Assembly (NCBI GenBank): GCA_002500745.1
Contig: DLST01000010.1
Location: 310,001-374,000 of the forward strand
DNA length: 64,000 bases
DNA from: Sphingobacterium sp. UBA7855
Lineage (GTDB): Bacteria; Bacteroidota; Bacteroidia; Sphingobacteriales; Sphingobacteriaceae
Direction of reading: 5' to 3'
Positions 45,071 to 53,490 of this stretch are shown piece by piece. The translations under genes were made by a program, and so were the position numbers. Each line of letters opens with the position of its first letter. Position 1 is the stretch's first letter. Below the pieces are notes generated by a model. That model did no database searches and was not told the DNA's origin. It was given only the letters and a program-made list of their open reading frames with translations.

Positions 45071-46129
45071 ATGTTTTTTCACCAAGATGCAACTTTTGAA
45101 GCGTTATCTATTCATCGCGTGGGCAATAAGACCCAGGATGAATTTTATATTTTGTCAGATGCACCCGTTTCTCTTGCGGACGATGAAGTACTCCCAGGGC
45201 TATTGATGCAGTATTTTATGAGTCCCTTTGCTAAGGTGAATGAAGTATATCGTCTGTATCATCCCAATGAAGAATTAGAGCTGAATGAGATTTTCTATTT
45301 TGTAAGACAGTATTTCAAGAATCAGCTTCCATTTCATGATTTTTCTCAACAAATTTCAAAACACCTGTATGAAGTTTCCAATCATCCTAAAATCAAAGCA
45401 GGTGAGGTGTATATCGTAGCATTGAAGAACGTTCAGATCGAAGGGGAAGAACATGATGCCATCGGTATATTCAAATCGGAGAATAAAGAAACCTATCTGA
45501 AAGTATATCCAGAGCAAGGCGCATTTTTGTTGGAGTATGAACAAGAAGCAATTAATATTAATAAACTCGACAAAGGCTGTATTATTATCAACGTAGAAGA
45601 GGAAGAAGGATATAAGGTATTGGTGCTTGACCAGACAAATAAGCAGCAGGAGGCAGTTTACTGGAAGGATGATTTTCTTCAACTGCGCGTGCGCAATGAT
45701 AATTTTAACCAAACAGGCAATTATTTGAAAGTTTATAAGAATTTTGTGGAGGAAAAATTGGATGAGACCTTTGAATTGGAAAAAGCGGACAAGATTGATC
45801 TGTTAAATAAATCCATGAACTACTTTAAGCAAAAGGAAACATTTGTACAAGAAGAGTTTGAGGAGGAAGTGCTAGGTAATCCGCAAGCAATTGCTTTATT
45901 CCAAGATTTTAAAGCTGGTTTTGAGGATGAATTTGACACGCCATTTCAGGCAAATTTTGAAATAGCAGATAAAGCTGTAAAAAAAATGGAATCTTCTTAT
46001 AAGTCTGTTTTAAAACTCGATAAGAATTTTCATATCTATGTTCATGGTAAACGTGAATATCTAGAGAAAGGTTATGATGAGGATAAGGGTATGAATTTCT
46101 ATAAGGTTTATTTTGAGAACGAAAGTTAA
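45071..46129 (+). CDS. Nucleoid-associated protein, NdpA/YejK family
   Basis: 352 residues. Seen: an N-terminal SIHRVGNKTQDEFYILSD, an acidic middle region, and a C-terminal DKAVKKMESSYKSVLKLDKNFHIYV-like segment (quoted by its ends DKAVKKM and KNFHIYV), giving the layout of the 37-kDa nucleoid-associated protein family. It is expected to bind DNA or RNA in the nucleoid. It follows the HDAC-like gene by 9 nt and precedes DUF3810 by 19 nt on the same strand, so one operon is likely. Confidence 0.83.
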   Translation: MFFHQDATFEALSIHRVGNKTQDEFYILSDAPVSLADDEVLPGLLMQYFMSPFAKVNEVYRLYHPNEELELNEIFYFVRQYFKNQLPFHDFSQQISKHLYEVSNHPKIKAGEVYIVALKNVQIEGEEHDAIGIFKSENKETYLKVYPEQGAFLLEYEQEAININKLDKGCIIINVEEEEGYKVLVLDQTNKQQEAVYWKDDFLQLRVRNDNFNQTGNYLKVYKNFVEEKLDETFELEKADKIDLLNKSMNYFKQKETFVQEEFEEEVLGNPQAIALFQDFKAGFEDEFDTPFQANFEIADKAVKKMESSYKSVLKLDKNFHIYVHGKREYLEKGYDEDKGMNFYKVYFENES

Positions 46130-46148
46130 TCGTTTTAAAAAGTATTGA

Positions 46149-47228
46149 ATGGAAAAGCGGGATAAAATAGCGGTTTTTACTTTTTTCGCTCTACTTATTG
46201 TCACTTTAATTTTCTCTGCGATCGAGAAAAATAGTCAATGGATTGAGGTATTTTATGCACAGGGACTCTATCGGTTTTATAGTCAAGTGCCGAGGTTTGT
46301 TTTTGGTTATATTCCCTTTAGTCTAGGCGATCTCTTCTATGTCGCAGTTGTCGTGTTTTTTATCTATTTAGCTGCAAAATTAATTGGAAACTTATGGAAA
46401 AGAAGATGGCAAAGTTTTGTTCGTTTAGTATTGTCCATGATCAATTTGTTATTCGGACTCTATTGTTTCTTTTACCTATCTTGGGGGCTCAACTATTACC
46501 GTCAGCCAATCAGCACAAACGTACAGCTGCAAGTCGATAGCTTAAGACTAGCCGATTATCTAATGGTATTGAATGATTTTTTAGATAGTACAAATACATT
46601 ACGTGAACATGTAAATCCATCGCAGTGGGAAGAGCGTAAAGAGGTTATTCAAGAAGAGTTGACCACGTGGATCAAAAATGATACAACGTTTGCGGATTTT
46701 TTATCAACAGATCAAATTGGCGCAAAATCACCAATTAATAGCCGTATAGTTTCTTTTTTTGGAGTGTCGGGCTATTTTAATCCATTTACCCACGAAGCTC
46801 AAGTGAATAAAGCCATGCCGGCAACCTTTCTACCGTTTACTACTGTGCATGAACTTGCTCACCAGCAAGGCATCGGTTTTGAAGATGAGGCAAATTTTAT
46901 TGCTTTCGTCCGCTTACAGCATCATCCTCAAGCCTTTTACCGATATTCAGCCTATCTACAGACTTCCCTATATATGCTGCGTGAGCTTCAGGGCATGTAT
47001 CCTGCATTATGGAAAGATTATAAAGGGCGGTTAAGTGTAAAGGTATTGAGAGACTTAGAAAGAGAAAGAAAATTTTGGAGTACATATACTGGATGGGTCG
47101 ACGATGTCATGGGATTGTTTTATAACCAATACCTAAAACACAATAATCAGCAAGAAGGAATGGCCCGATATGATCGGATGACCCGGCTGGTATTGGCGAA
47201 TGAGCTTAAAGCAAGAGGGTGTAGGTAG
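46149..47228 (+). CDS. DUF3810 membrane metallopeptidase-like protein
   Basis: 359 residues. Three hydrophobic helices (about 8-26, 60-80 and 93-113), then a large domain with the zincin motif His234-Glu-x-x-His238 (VHELAHQQG) and a Glu about 9-11 residues later (GFEDEANF), as in gluzincin-type peptidases. NPFTHEAQVN lies just before. DUF3810 has no known substrate. The active-site residues are intact, so it may be a membrane-anchored protease. Last gene of the run with the HDAC-like and NdpA-like genes, ending at a strong terminator. Confidence 0.85.
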   Translation: MEKRDKIAVFTFFALLIVTLIFSAIEKNSQWIEVFYAQGLYRFYSQVPRFVFGYIPFSLGDLFYVAVVVFFIYLAAKLIGNLWKRRWQSFVRLVLSMINLLFGLYCFFYLSWGLNYYRQPISTNVQLQVDSLRLADYLMVLNDFLDSTNTLREHVNPSQWEERKEVIQEELTTWIKNDTTFADFLSTDQIGAKSPINSRIVSFFGVSGYFNPFTHEAQVNKAMPATFLPFTTVHELAHQQGIGFEDEANFIAFVRLQHHPQAFYRYSAYLQTSLYMLRELQGMYPALWKDYKGRLSVKVLRDLERERKFWSTYTGWVDDVMGLFYNQYLKHNNQQEGMARYDRMTRLVLANELKARGCR

Positions 47229-47250
47229 TAGGATGTGGATTATATATAAA

Positions 47251-47285
47251 AAAAGCCGTATTAAAAAAGAATACGGCTTTTTTTA
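47251..47285 (+). terminator. Bidirectional terminator after DUF3810
   Basis: AAAAGCCGTATT-AAAAAAG-AATACGGCTTTT then TTTT. The A-run on its left makes it usable for the convergent gene at 47303 as well. Confidence 0.86.
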
Positions 47286-47302
47286 TGATTTTAACGTTAT
47301 TG

Positions 47303-47938
47303 TTATTGGGTTGAAATTAGTTCAAATGTTCCTTTTGTACCAGGGCTCCCAGAGAAAATTTGCCCTTGGGGCAGTCCTCTTAATCCGGTGGGTGCGGTTT
47401 TAATCCGGTCGTAAATATTTCTTAAGTCCGAATTTGCATTGACTGCACGTCCACCTGCCACTACATCTGCATAAATATAATTTGTCGCTTTCTTGTCTGT
47501 TGTTTGAGGTTTAAGGCTTCCGTTTGTTAAGGTGACTTTAACTTTTCCTCCATTTCCATTTGGAAAAGTTTTGGTTCCATTGAAAGCGTCATCTCCTTTT
47601 GCAATGATATATAGGGACCCTAATTTTTGAAAATTAGCCTTGATGTCAAAATTAGTTCCGTTATTTTTCCCATCAGTTCCATGGATAGTTGCTTTGTTTC
47701 CAATTTCAGCATAACCAATGCTGAGCTTAACATTTTTCTTACCATAGAAAGAAAAAGTAGAATTATCCTTCATGATCAAGGTATCGATGTGTATAGCGAC
47801 AGTAGAATCTCTATTATCGATATTTTTTTTTGCCTTTTTACCAATTTCTAATTTAGAAATATGTTGCACTTCCTGTGCTTTACCTGTTAAGATCATTGCA
47901 AAACAAAGAAAAAAGCCTAGAATAATTTTATATTTCAT
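47303..47938 (-). CDS. Secreted protein of unknown function
   Basis: 211 residues, family not recognised. Signal peptide 1-21 (FFLCFAMILTGKAQ). The mature part is Lys-, Gly- and Asn-rich: a beta-strand series (AIHIDTLIMKDNSTFSFYG, KLSIGYAEIGNKATIHG, LGSLYIIAKGDDAF), a Gly/Asn region (FPNGNGGKVKVTLTNGS) and a C-terminal tail (LRGLPQGQIFSGSPGTKG). The strand series suggests a beta-helix or beta-sandwich. Alone between convergent DUF3810 and lpxB; no partner can be inferred. Confidence 0.7.
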   Translation of the reverse strand: MKYKIILGFFLCFAMILTGKAQEVQHISKLEIGKKAKKNIDNRDSTVAIHIDTLIMKDNSTFSFYGKKNVKLSIGYAEIGNKATIHGTDGKNNGTNFDIKANFQKLGSLYIIAKGDDAFNGTKTFPNGNGGKVKVTLTNGSLKPQTTDKKATNYIYADVVAGGRAVNANSDLRNIYDRIKTAPTGLRGLPQGQIFSGSPGTKGTFELISTQ

Positions 47939-47994
47939 AACCCTTTTAATTAATAGTGACTACTTATGGTTTGACAAATGAAAGGGAAAAGAGT

Positions 47995-49110
47995 TTAAAT
48001 TTTAGCGAGATATTTTACAATCAATTTGGCCGTTTTCTCTGAAGCCCCAGGGGAGCCAAGTTTTTCAGCAAGGATATCGTAGTTTTCCATCACACTTGCG
48101 CGATGCACTTTGTTATTGATCAATTCACCCACTTCATAGGAAATATCGTATGCAGTGCAGTCGTCTTGAATCAATTCTCTTACAGATAAAAAGTTATTGA
48201 TTAGATTTACGAGCGAGATAAATTTGACTTTGACGAGGAGTTTAGCTATCCATACAGATAGTGGGTTAGCTTTATAGACAACTACCTGAGGCACTTTCAA
48301 AATACCTGTTTCCAGCGTAGCAGTTCCACTCGTAACGACTGCGGCTTCTGCGTTATTGAGAATATCGTAAGTTTGATTGAAAATTACGGGAATATCAATA
48401 CCTTTAAAAAACTGCCTGTAGAACGCTTCATCAAAATTAGGAGCACCTGCAATTACAAATTGATGAACAGGAAAAAAGAACGGAAGTTCGGCCATTATAG
48501 GCAGCAAATTAGTGATTTCCATTTCCCGGCTTCCAGGCAAAAGGGCGATGAGTGGTTTTTCTGAAAAACCATTTTCTGCCCTGAAATTGGGATTGAATTG
48601 GTAGTTTGAAATCGCATCTAATAGTGGGTTTCCAACATAATCTACTGGCATGCGCCATCTTTTGTAAAAATCCACCTCAAAAGGCAGAATGCAAAACATG
48701 TGATCGACTATCCGTTTGATTTTCTTTACACGACCCTGATTCCAGGCCCATACTTTAGGGGAAATATAATAACAGGTTCTAATTCCATGTTTTTTTGCAA
48801 AATCAGCAATTTTCAAATTGAAGCCAGGGAAATCGATCAGAATGACAGTATCTGGTCTTTCGTTTAATAGATCCTTTTTAACTTGATTGAGGTTCCTTGA
48901 TATCTTTGGCAGATTTTTTATAACTTCTATAAAGCCCATAAAAGCCATTTGCGAAGTATGGATTAATGGTTTTCTTCCTGCCTCTTCCTGCATTAGATTT
49001 CCTCCAACAATTTGAAAAGTTGCATCAGGATCTTCAATTTTTAATGCTTTAATAAGGTTTGCGCCGTGTAAGTCTCCTGAAGTTTCACCTGCTATAAGAT
49101 AGTATTTCAT
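47995..49110 (-). CDS. lpxB: Lipid-A-disaccharide synthase
   Basis: 371 residues, GT19 family. It joins UDP-diacylglucosamine and lipid X in lipid A synthesis at the inner membrane. Seen: YYLIAGETSGDLHGANLIKAL at the N-terminus (quoted by its ends YYLIAGE and LIKAL), LIDFPGFNLKIA, YYISPKVWAWNQGRVKKI, YVGNPLLD, LLPGSREMEI and VVTSGTATLE. It confirms a lipid A-bearing Gram-negative envelope. Divergent from the ftsB-like gene with a 231-bp gap. Confidence 0.95.
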   Translation of the reverse strand: MKYYLIAGETSGDLHGANLIKALKIEDPDATFQIVGGNLMQEEAGRKPLIHTSQMAFMGFIEVIKNLPKISRNLNQVKKDLLNERPDTVILIDFPGFNLKIADFAKKHGIRTCYYISPKVWAWNQGRVKKIKRIVDHMFCILPFEVDFYKRWRMPVDYVGNPLLDAISNYQFNPNFRAENGFSEKPLIALLPGSREMEITNLLPIMAELPFFFPVHQFVIAGAPNFDEAFYRQFFKGIDIPVIFNQTYDILNNAEAAVVTSGTATLETGILKVPQVVVYKANPLSVWIAKLLVKVKFISLVNLINNFLSVRELIQDDCTAYDISYEVGELINNKVHRASVMENYDILAEKLGSPGASEKTAKLIVKYLAKI

Positions 49111-49308
49111 ATGTCAATGATTTATTCTTTAATCATCCTATCGAATATACCATTCTATTATAAAATCGGGTATAGTTTTAAAATGGATATTCCCTTGAAA
49201 TGATCGTTTTTCAACTGTTAAAGATAAGATTATTCTAGGGATATGATGAATTTGCCTTTATTATTCCATATCTTTAATCAAAGATGGTGAACTTGTAAAG
49301 AAAAAATC

Positions 49309-49337
49309 TTGAGAATAAAAGCTAAATAGTATTTTTG
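49309..49337 (+). promoter_or_regulatory. Promoter abutting the ftsB-like start
   Basis: TTG (49309-49311), 18 nt, TATTTTTG (49330-49337), then CCTT and the ATG. It predicts a transcript starting at the A of the ATG. Confidence 0.6.
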
Positions 49338-49341
49338 CCTT

Positions 49342-49647
49342 ATGCAACGATTGTGGTATTTAATAAGAAATAAGTATTTGTTAGCCGCTTTGGCTTTTTT
49401 GGTGTGGATGTTATTTTTTGATAGAAATGACTTTGCCACACAGTACAGTTATCAAAAACAGAAAGCGAACCTGGAGAGTGAGCGCTCTTTCTACCTTAAG
49501 GAAAATGCGGCAATCATTAAAACAATTAACGATATTCGATCCAATCCGCAGGAAGTACAACGTATTGCCCGTGAGAAGTATAAGATGAAAAAAGATAATG
49601 AGGATATTTATGTTATTTCTAAAGTGCCACCTAAAGAAAATCCTTAA
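49342..49647 (+). CDS. Septum formation initiator FtsB/DivIC-like
   Basis: 101 residues. Short cytoplasmic N-terminus, one transmembrane helix (about 12-28, YLLAALAFLVWMLFF), then a coiled coil (about 36-66; YQKQKANLESERSFYLKEN) and REKYKMKKDNEDIYVI, the FtsB/DivIC pattern. It forms a complex with FtsL and FtsQ at the division septum. It stands alone; the promoter element ends 4 nt before the ATG. Confidence 0.88.
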   Translation: MQRLWYLIRNKYLLAALAFLVWMLFFDRNDFATQYSYQKQKANLESERSFYLKENAAIIKTINDIRSNPQEVQRIAREKYKMKKDNEDIYVISKVPPKENP

Positions 49648-49681
49648 TAACTAAAAAGTATATTCAAAACATAAAAAGCAA

Positions 49682-49709
49682 GCGGCCATCACATTTACAC
49701 GATGGCCGC
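49682..49709 (-). terminator. Terminator of the DUF4397 lipoprotein gene
   Basis: GCGGCCATC-N10-GATGGCCGC, a GC-rich 9-bp stem. On the minus strand TTGCTTTTTATG follows. It lies 31 nt past the stop of the 49740 gene. Confidence 0.65.
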
Positions 49710-49739
49710 CGTTATAAAAAGTGTATAGATGTGGGTATT

Positions 49740-50453
49740 TTAATTCGCTGCTTGAGCTACTAAACCAATATATAATGGTTTGTTTTCATCATTTGCCTTA
49801 CCGATGAGTATTAAAGAATAATAATAGCCTTCAGCCAATTTAATTTCGTTCCGGGTCGCGATTGTTTTTCCTGCTTTGTCACGTGCTGTAACAGTAAATG
49901 TTCCACTTTTTTGCGCAATAAATCCCTGATTCGCGTTTGCCGAGTTCTGTGTTTCTTTAGCTCTATTTGTCCATTCTGAGGGGGAAGTCTCACTGCCAAT
50001 CTGAAGGGTTACCTGATCCGTTCCCTCAGCAATATTAAAGAAACGTAAACCGGATTCGGTGTTTTTAATTTGCTTGTTGATTCTGTCTGTCGTGATTATC
50101 TGTATCGGTTTTGATTTTGTTCCAAATAGAAAGGATGTATATATCGTACTGTCTTTTACAGTAATTGTTGTATCTGTTAAGATACTGTTGTATTCAGAGG
50201 AAACAGCTATTTTTCGAGCTCCGGTGAATAGTCCAACGATTGGCCTATAGCTTTTAAATTCCATGGGATAATTTGGGTTTTGTAAAGCCCCGCCATCCGC
50301 ATAATAGACGACAGCATTAGCGTCGCTGTAGCCATTAACCATGGTAAAGAGCGCCATAGGAATTTTTTGGTCATCATTATCTTTCAGACAGCTTGAAAGC
50401 AAGAATGTCGCTAGAACAATGGAGATAAAATTGAATAATCTATAGTTTTTCAT
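49740..50453 (-). CDS. DUF4397-domain lipoprotein
   Basis: 237 residues. Lipoprotein signal peptide with lipobox LLSSC and Cys22 as the lipid site, so it is anchored in the envelope. A DUF4397-like beta-sandwich follows (ALFTMVNGYSDANAVVYYADG, YRPIVGLFTGARKIAV, LRFFNIAEGTDQVTLQIG). Function unknown. It is typical of Bacteroidota surface or periplasmic lipoproteins. Single gene, with a 303-bp gap upstream that is shared with the divergent ykvA-like gene. Confidence 0.82.
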   Translation of the reverse strand: MKNYRLFNFISIVLATFLLSSCLKDNDDQKIPMALFTMVNGYSDANAVVYYADGGALQNPNYPMEFKSYRPIVGLFTGARKIAVSSEYNSILTDTTITVKDSTIYTSFLFGTKSKPIQIITTDRINKQIKNTESGLRFFNIAEGTDQVTLQIGSETSPSEWTNRAKETQNSANANQGFIAQKSGTFTVTARDKAGKTIATRNEIKLAEGYYYSLILIGKANDENKPLYIGLVAQAAN

Positions 50454-50756
50454 AACTGTGTAACATTAAATTTTTTGTTGTATAGAACACATTGCGCTTG
50501 TGTTGTCTATTATACGCACATTGAACATAGTTTGCTACAGCTCTGGCTATAAAAATAATTAATTTGAGTGTAGCTGTTATTTAATCCAAGGTGCATCGGC
50601 TATTCCAAGTGTAAAATGGTTCGTATATCAGCTTGATAGTACATGTTTGCGGTATCATATTTTCACAGTAATGCAAATAATTTGGTCGTCCTGATTGCGC
50701 GTGAGTCAACTGAAAAGTGATTTGCATTATTTATTTAGTAATCCTAATTTTGGGTT
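50454..50756. other. Divergent intergenic region with a spaced inverted repeat
   Basis: 303 bp without a gene. TAATGCAAAT (50669-50678) recurs inverted as ATTTGCATTA (50720-50729), the right arm covering the -33 TTTG of the ykvA-like promoter. I see no other structure. Confidence 0.5.
50721..50752 (+). promoter_or_regulatory. Promoter abutting the ykvA-like start
   Basis: TTTG (50721-50724), 20 nt, TAATTTTG (50745-50752), then GGTT and the ATG. Both boxes are perfect, and the spacing predicts a leaderless mRNA. Confidence 0.7.
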
Positions 50757-51128
50757 ATGAACAGTAGAATTAAGAATATTGCAACAGGTCTGTTTGAGCG
50801 CTTTAGACAACGTAAAATTACGGAGGAGGAGTTATCACAGGCGGAATCTAAGGCAAAAAACCTAGGTAGCTATGTTGGCGATTTTAAATTACTGATTGCG
50901 ATGTGTAAAGATGCAATCACAGGTAAGTTTAAGATGAACAACTGGAATCTATCCATCATCATCGGAACGATCATTTATGTGATTTCTCCGATAGATGCGA
51001 TCCCTGATTTTATTGCTGTTGGCGGCTGGATCGATGATGTTGCCATCGTAGCTTATGCCATCCGTAAGTTGTCGGAGGAGATAGAACGCTATAAGTTCGA
51101 AAGATTGAACGTTGAAATAAATAATTAA
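50757..51128 (+). CDS. YkvA-family protein (DUF1232)
   Basis: 123 residues. Basic N-terminus, then the DUF1232 core with a membrane segment: SIIIGTIIYVISPIDAIPDFI carries the hallmark SPIDxIPDFI. GGWIDDVAIVAYAIRKL follows. Function unknown, inner-membrane associated. The promoter element ends 4 nt before the ATG and the first internal Met is too late, so translation probably starts on a leaderless message. Convergent with purH through a shared terminator. Confidence 0.88.
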   Translation: MNSRIKNIATGLFERFRQRKITEEELSQAESKAKNLGSYVGDFKLLIAMCKDAITGKFKMNNWNLSIIIGTIIYVISPIDAIPDFIAVGGWIDDVAIVAYAIRKLSEEIERYKFERLNVEINN

Positions 51129-51130
51129 TA

Positions 51131-51160
51131 AAAAAGCTACTTTGTACAAAGTAGCTTTTT
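51131..51160. terminator. Bidirectional terminator between ykvA-like gene and purH
   Basis: AAAAAGCTACTTTGTA with its perfect complement TACAAAGTAGCTTTTT, a 30-nt palindrome with A- and T-runs on both ends. It serves both convergent genes. Confidence 0.88.
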
Positions 51161-51180
51161 TATTAATTGTTGAAGTCCGC

Positions 51181-52707
51181 TTAGTGCTTAAAGTGTCTAA
51201 CTCCCGTTGTCACCATTGAAATTCCTTTATCATTGGCCATATCTATCGACAACTGGTCCTTGATTGAACCGCCGGGTTGCAATACGGTTGCAATACCTGC
51301 TTCCGAAGCGATTTCAACACAATCAGGGAAAGGGAAGAAGGCATCTGATGCCATCGCACATCCTTTAAGATCAAAACCAAAAGAAACCGCTTTCTCAATA
51401 GCTTGTTTTAATGCGTCTACACGAGATGTTTGACCTACTCCAGAAGCTAATAGAGTGCCATTTTTGGCAAACACGATTGTATTTGACTTGGTATGTTTAA
51501 CGATTTTGTTCGCAAAGTATAGGTCTTGAAGTTGTTCGTCAGTAGGTTCTACTTTCGTTACAGTAACCATTTGCTCTGCATTTTCAATTGTTTTGTCTTT
51601 ATCTTGTAGAATAACGCCGTTCAACAGTGTTTTGAACTGTTGACTAGGTAGTGTAACCTCTTTACGAACAAGAATAATTCTATTCTTTTTCGCGGTAAGT
51701 ATTGCGATAGCTTCCTCCGAATAAGAAGGTGCGATCAATACTTCGAAGAATAATTTATTAATTTCTTCAGCTGTTGAAGCATCTACTTGACCGTTTGTTA
51801 TTAAAACTCCACCAAACGCTGAAACAGGATCACAAGCCAATGCGTCTAACCAGGCTTGTTTGATCGTTGGTCTGGAGGCAACTCCACACGCATTTGTATG
51901 TTTTAGAATGGCAAATGTAGGTTCTGTAAACTCATCAATTAAATCGACCGCAGCATCAACGTCAACAAGATTGTTATAAGATAACTCTTTGCCGCTTAAT
52001 TTATCAAACATGTTATCTAAATCGCCAAAGAAAACGCCTTTTTGGTGAGGATTTTCACCATAGCGCAGGATTTGGGCTTTTTGTTCAGATTGCTTAAAAA
52101 CTTGAAGTGGGTTTTCTTGATTGAAGTAGTTGAAGATTGCCGTATCGTAATGCGACGATGTATTGAATGCGCGTTTGGCAAATTCTTTACGTTGTTCTAG
52201 CGAAGTGTTACCTTCTTGATTTGCAAGTATTTCTTCCAATGCTTGGTAATCATTTTTGGAAGAGATAATTACTACATCGTTAAAGTTCTTAGCCGCCGCA
52301 CGGATCAGAGAAATTCCACCTATATCAATTTTTTCGATAATATCTTGTTCGGATGCACCAGAAGCAACTGTTTCTTCAAATGGGTACAAATCCACAATAA
52401 CCAAATCGATCTCAGGTATCTCGTATTGGGCAAGCTGCTGTTGGTCAGACGCAAGGGGGCGGCGAGCCAAAATACCTCCAAACACTTTTGGATGCAAAGT
52501 TTTTACACGACCACCTAAAATAGAAGGATAGCTCGTGAGTTCTTCCACTGGAACAACATCTATACCTAAATCTTTTATAAATGTTTCTGTTCCGCCAGTG
52601 GAGTAGAAGGTAACACCGTATTTGTTTAATAATTCAACTAAAGGAGCTAGGCCGTCTTTATAATAGACTGAAACCAAAGCATTTTTAATCTTTACAGGAT
52701 GGTTCAT
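51181..52707 (-). CDS. purH: Bifunctional AICAR transformylase / IMP cyclohydrolase
   Basis: 508 residues. It catalyses the last two steps of IMP synthesis. Seen: N-terminal MGS-like cyclohydrolase (residues 1 to about 195; FYSTGGTETFIKDLGIDV, TSYPSILGGRVKTLHPKVFGG) and transformylase (RYGENPHQKGVF, YNNLVDVDAA, ILKHTNACGVA with the Lys-His pair, AFGGVLITN, SDAFFPFPD, and a C-terminal VTTGVRHFKH). Monocistronic with a perfect promoter. Confidence 0.96.
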   Translation of the reverse strand: MNHPVKIKNALVSVYYKDGLAPLVELLNKYGVTFYSTGGTETFIKDLGIDVVPVEELTSYPSILGGRVKTLHPKVFGGILARRPLASDQQQLAQYEIPEIDLVIVDLYPFEETVASGASEQDIIEKIDIGGISLIRAAAKNFNDVVIISSKNDYQALEEILANQEGNTSLEQRKEFAKRAFNTSSHYDTAIFNYFNQENPLQVFKQSEQKAQILRYGENPHQKGVFFGDLDNMFDKLSGKELSYNNLVDVDAAVDLIDEFTEPTFAILKHTNACGVASRPTIKQAWLDALACDPVSAFGGVLITNGQVDASTAEEINKLFFEVLIAPSYSEEAIAILTAKKNRIILVRKEVTLPSQQFKTLLNGVILQDKDKTIENAEQMVTVTKVEPTDEQLQDLYFANKIVKHTKSNTIVFAKNGTLLASGVGQTSRVDALKQAIEKAVSFGFDLKGCAMASDAFFPFPDCVEIASEAGIATVLQPGGSIKDQLSIDMANDKGISMVTTGVRHFKH

Positions 52708-52730
52708 TATGATGGATTTGTTTCGTGGCG

Positions 52731-52761
52731 CAAAGATAGGTATTTAAAATCTTGATATCAA
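52731..52761 (-). promoter_or_regulatory. Promoter of purH
   Basis: TTG (52759-52761), 20 nt, TATCTTTG (52731-52738) on the minus strand, both boxes perfect. The -7 element lies 23 nt before the ATG. Confidence 0.7.
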
Positions 52762-52774
52762 TAAATCAACTACT

Positions 52775-52813
52775 TTAAAAATGAAGGAGAATCTATTTGA
52801 TAGCTTCTCCTTC
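52775..52813 (-). terminator. Terminator of udk
   Basis: GAAGGAGAA...TTCTCCTTC with a 13-nt loop, followed on the minus strand by ATTTTTAAA, 7 nt past the udk stop. Confidence 0.72.
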
Positions 52814-52819
52814 GTAATT

Positions 52820-53458
52820 TTATACCAAATTGAGCTTTAACTTTAGCTCTTCAGAAATTTGATTGGTGATCTCCCATATTGGTTCTGGCTCATCGGTATT
52901 ATTGAATATGACCTGATCGCAAGTATCTTGATAGGGTAATAGATACTCGTTATAAGATGGGAGTACATGGTTCACCCATTTGTACATCACATCGTCTTCA
53001 AAGTAGCCCCTTTCAACCAAATCGCGGTGTAGGCGTCGTCTCAATGCGATATCTTGATCGGCGCTTAAAAATATCTTATGATTGATTAAATCATTAATTT
53101 CTGTATAATAGAAAATGAATAAGCCTTCGATAATTAAAATCGGAGCCGGTTTAATCTCTAGAATTTTTGGTGTTAGGGCAGGATTGTTAAAGGTATACTC
53201 TTCCTTATGTATTGTTTCACCGTTAAAAAGTGCTTTGATATCTTTGTAAAAAGCTTGTCTGTCGATTGATGTTGGAATATCGAAGTTATAGAGCCTATTT
53301 TCCTCCTGAGTTTTGGTATTGGCAGGGATGTAATAATCATCTTGGGAAATTAAGGTGACCTCACTAGGCTTGAAATGTTTTAAAAAACTATTCAAGAAAA
53401 AAGTCTTTCCAGAGCCACTACTACCGGCAATTCCTAGGACATACGGTTTGTTATTCAT
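52820..53458 (-). CDS. udk: Uridine kinase-like protein
   Basis: 212 residues. P-loop kinase: Walker A GSSGSGKT (residues 12-19), LISQDDYYIPAN (the DDYY substrate motif), FDIPTSID, LIIEGLFIFY, and DQDIALRRRLHRDLVERG with LID arginines. It phosphorylates uridine and cytidine to their monophosphates in pyrimidine salvage. 32 nt upstream of it, in transcription, lies the LysM gene on the same strand; they may share a transcript. Confidence 0.9.
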   Translation of the reverse strand: MNNKPYVLGIAGSSGSGKTFFLNSFLKHFKPSEVTLISQDDYYIPANTKTQEENRLYNFDIPTSIDRQAFYKDIKALFNGETIHKEEYTFNNPALTPKILEIKPAPILIIEGLFIFYYTEINDLINHKIFLSADQDIALRRRLHRDLVERGYFEDDVMYKWVNHVLPSYNEYLLPYQDTCDQVIFNNTDEPEPIWEITNQISEELKLKLNLV

Positions 53459-53490
53459 TTGTATTGTGCTGTAAAAGCTATTTGATTGTG

